From assembly GCA_022717655.1 (NCBI GenBank), contig JAIIAN010000187.1, forward strand, positions 1 to 5,641: a stretch of DNA of 5,641 nt. Direction: 5' to 3'. Under the pieces are notes generated by a model. The model had not been told where the DNA came from. It was given only the letters and a program-made list of their open reading frames with translations, and did not search any database. Position numbers and translations under genes: made by a program. This DNA is from Bacillota bacterium (GTDB lineage Bacteria; Bacillota; Clostridia; Lachnospirales; Lachnospiraceae). Shown here one piece after another: positions 5,435 to 5,641 of the stretch; the stretch's first letter is position 1, and every line of letters begins with the position of its first letter.

Positions 5435-5641
5435 ATGAGAGATTTCATATCGCCACATAATGTGCCTTTCTATTGGAAAGACAGGTTGGAAGAGGAAACT
5501 GGGTATACTCTATATGTTAGTGATTGCTTTTGGGTGTTGGCTACAAAAGAGTTTTATGAGTTTTACTACAACCCTATTCATGCTATGGGAAAAATTCATG
5601 TTAGCCAAATGCCACAAATAGTTAAGGAACGCATCAAGTTC
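5435..5641 (+). CDS. Unrecognised protein, N-terminal 69 codons, 3' end outside window
   Basis: An open frame runs from ATG 5435 to the end of the window with no stop: MRDFISPHNVPFYWKDRLEE, then TGYTLYVSDCFWVLATKEFYEFYYNP, then MGKIHVSQMPQIVKERI. The start is placed by the constant 17-nt distance from the CGACACG box. There is no signal peptide or membrane helix in the visible part; it looks like a soluble, aromatic-rich alpha/beta domain. I do not recognise the family and no function can be given from this fragment. Its context (first gene after a repeat copy) is the only independent support beyond the open frame. Confidence 0.72.
   Translation, partial: MRDFISPHNVPFYWKDRLEEETGYTLYVSDCFWVLATKEFYEFYYNPIHAMGKIHVSQMPQIVKERIKF

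Overview
The window looks like an accessory region of a Bacteroidota genome, most likely an order Bacteroidales member (Bacteroides/Prevotella-like). This is inferred from low GC, a secreted protein ending in a FISUMP (Fibrobacter succinogenes major paralogous) domain, a secreted protein with the aspartate-rich repeat-like segment common in gut Bacteroidales, and few classical Shine-Dalgarno sites. Every gene I accept lies on the + strand.

Layout: (1) 2-472, the C-terminal part of a CHAT (caspase-like) peptidase whose N-terminus is outside the window. (2) 533-922, a small soluble protein, possibly of the YbjN/type III chaperone-like fold. (3) 986-1501, a KptA/Tpt1 RNA 2'-phosphotransferase with its catalytic Arg-His-Arg-Arg set intact, followed by a terminator-like hairpin. 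(4) 1748-4810, three tightly spaced genes: a four-helix membrane protein, a secreted FISUMP protein and a second secreted protein. (5) 4875-5303, a three-helix membrane protein. (6) 5435 to the window end, the first 69 codons of an unrecognised protein.

The most unusual thing is not a gene. A non-coding repeat occurs four times, each time directly in front of a gene or gene unit (911-965, 1659-1747, 4816-4874, 5346-5434). Its core is GTTGCGCCCGACACG (GTTGATCCCGACACG in front of kptA). In all four copies exactly 17 nt separate the end of this box from an ATG. Homology stops at the ATG and the genes behind it are unrelated. A fifth copy (474-526), between the CHAT gene and gene 2, keeps only the upstream half. 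The repeats divide the region into units: kptA; the 143/508/360-aa trio; the 142-aa membrane protein; the last partial gene. This resembles a cassette array with a standard 5' leader or junction, or a family of genes sharing a cis-regulatory RNA/DNA element. I cannot tell these apart from one window. I see no integrase, transposase or other recombinase here.

Functionally, only the CHAT peptidase and KptA can be named firmly. CHAT proteases and RNA-end-modifying enzymes both occur in defence or stress settings, but nothing here shows that they act together. The three-gene unit looks like an envelope module: one inner-membrane protein and two exported proteins.
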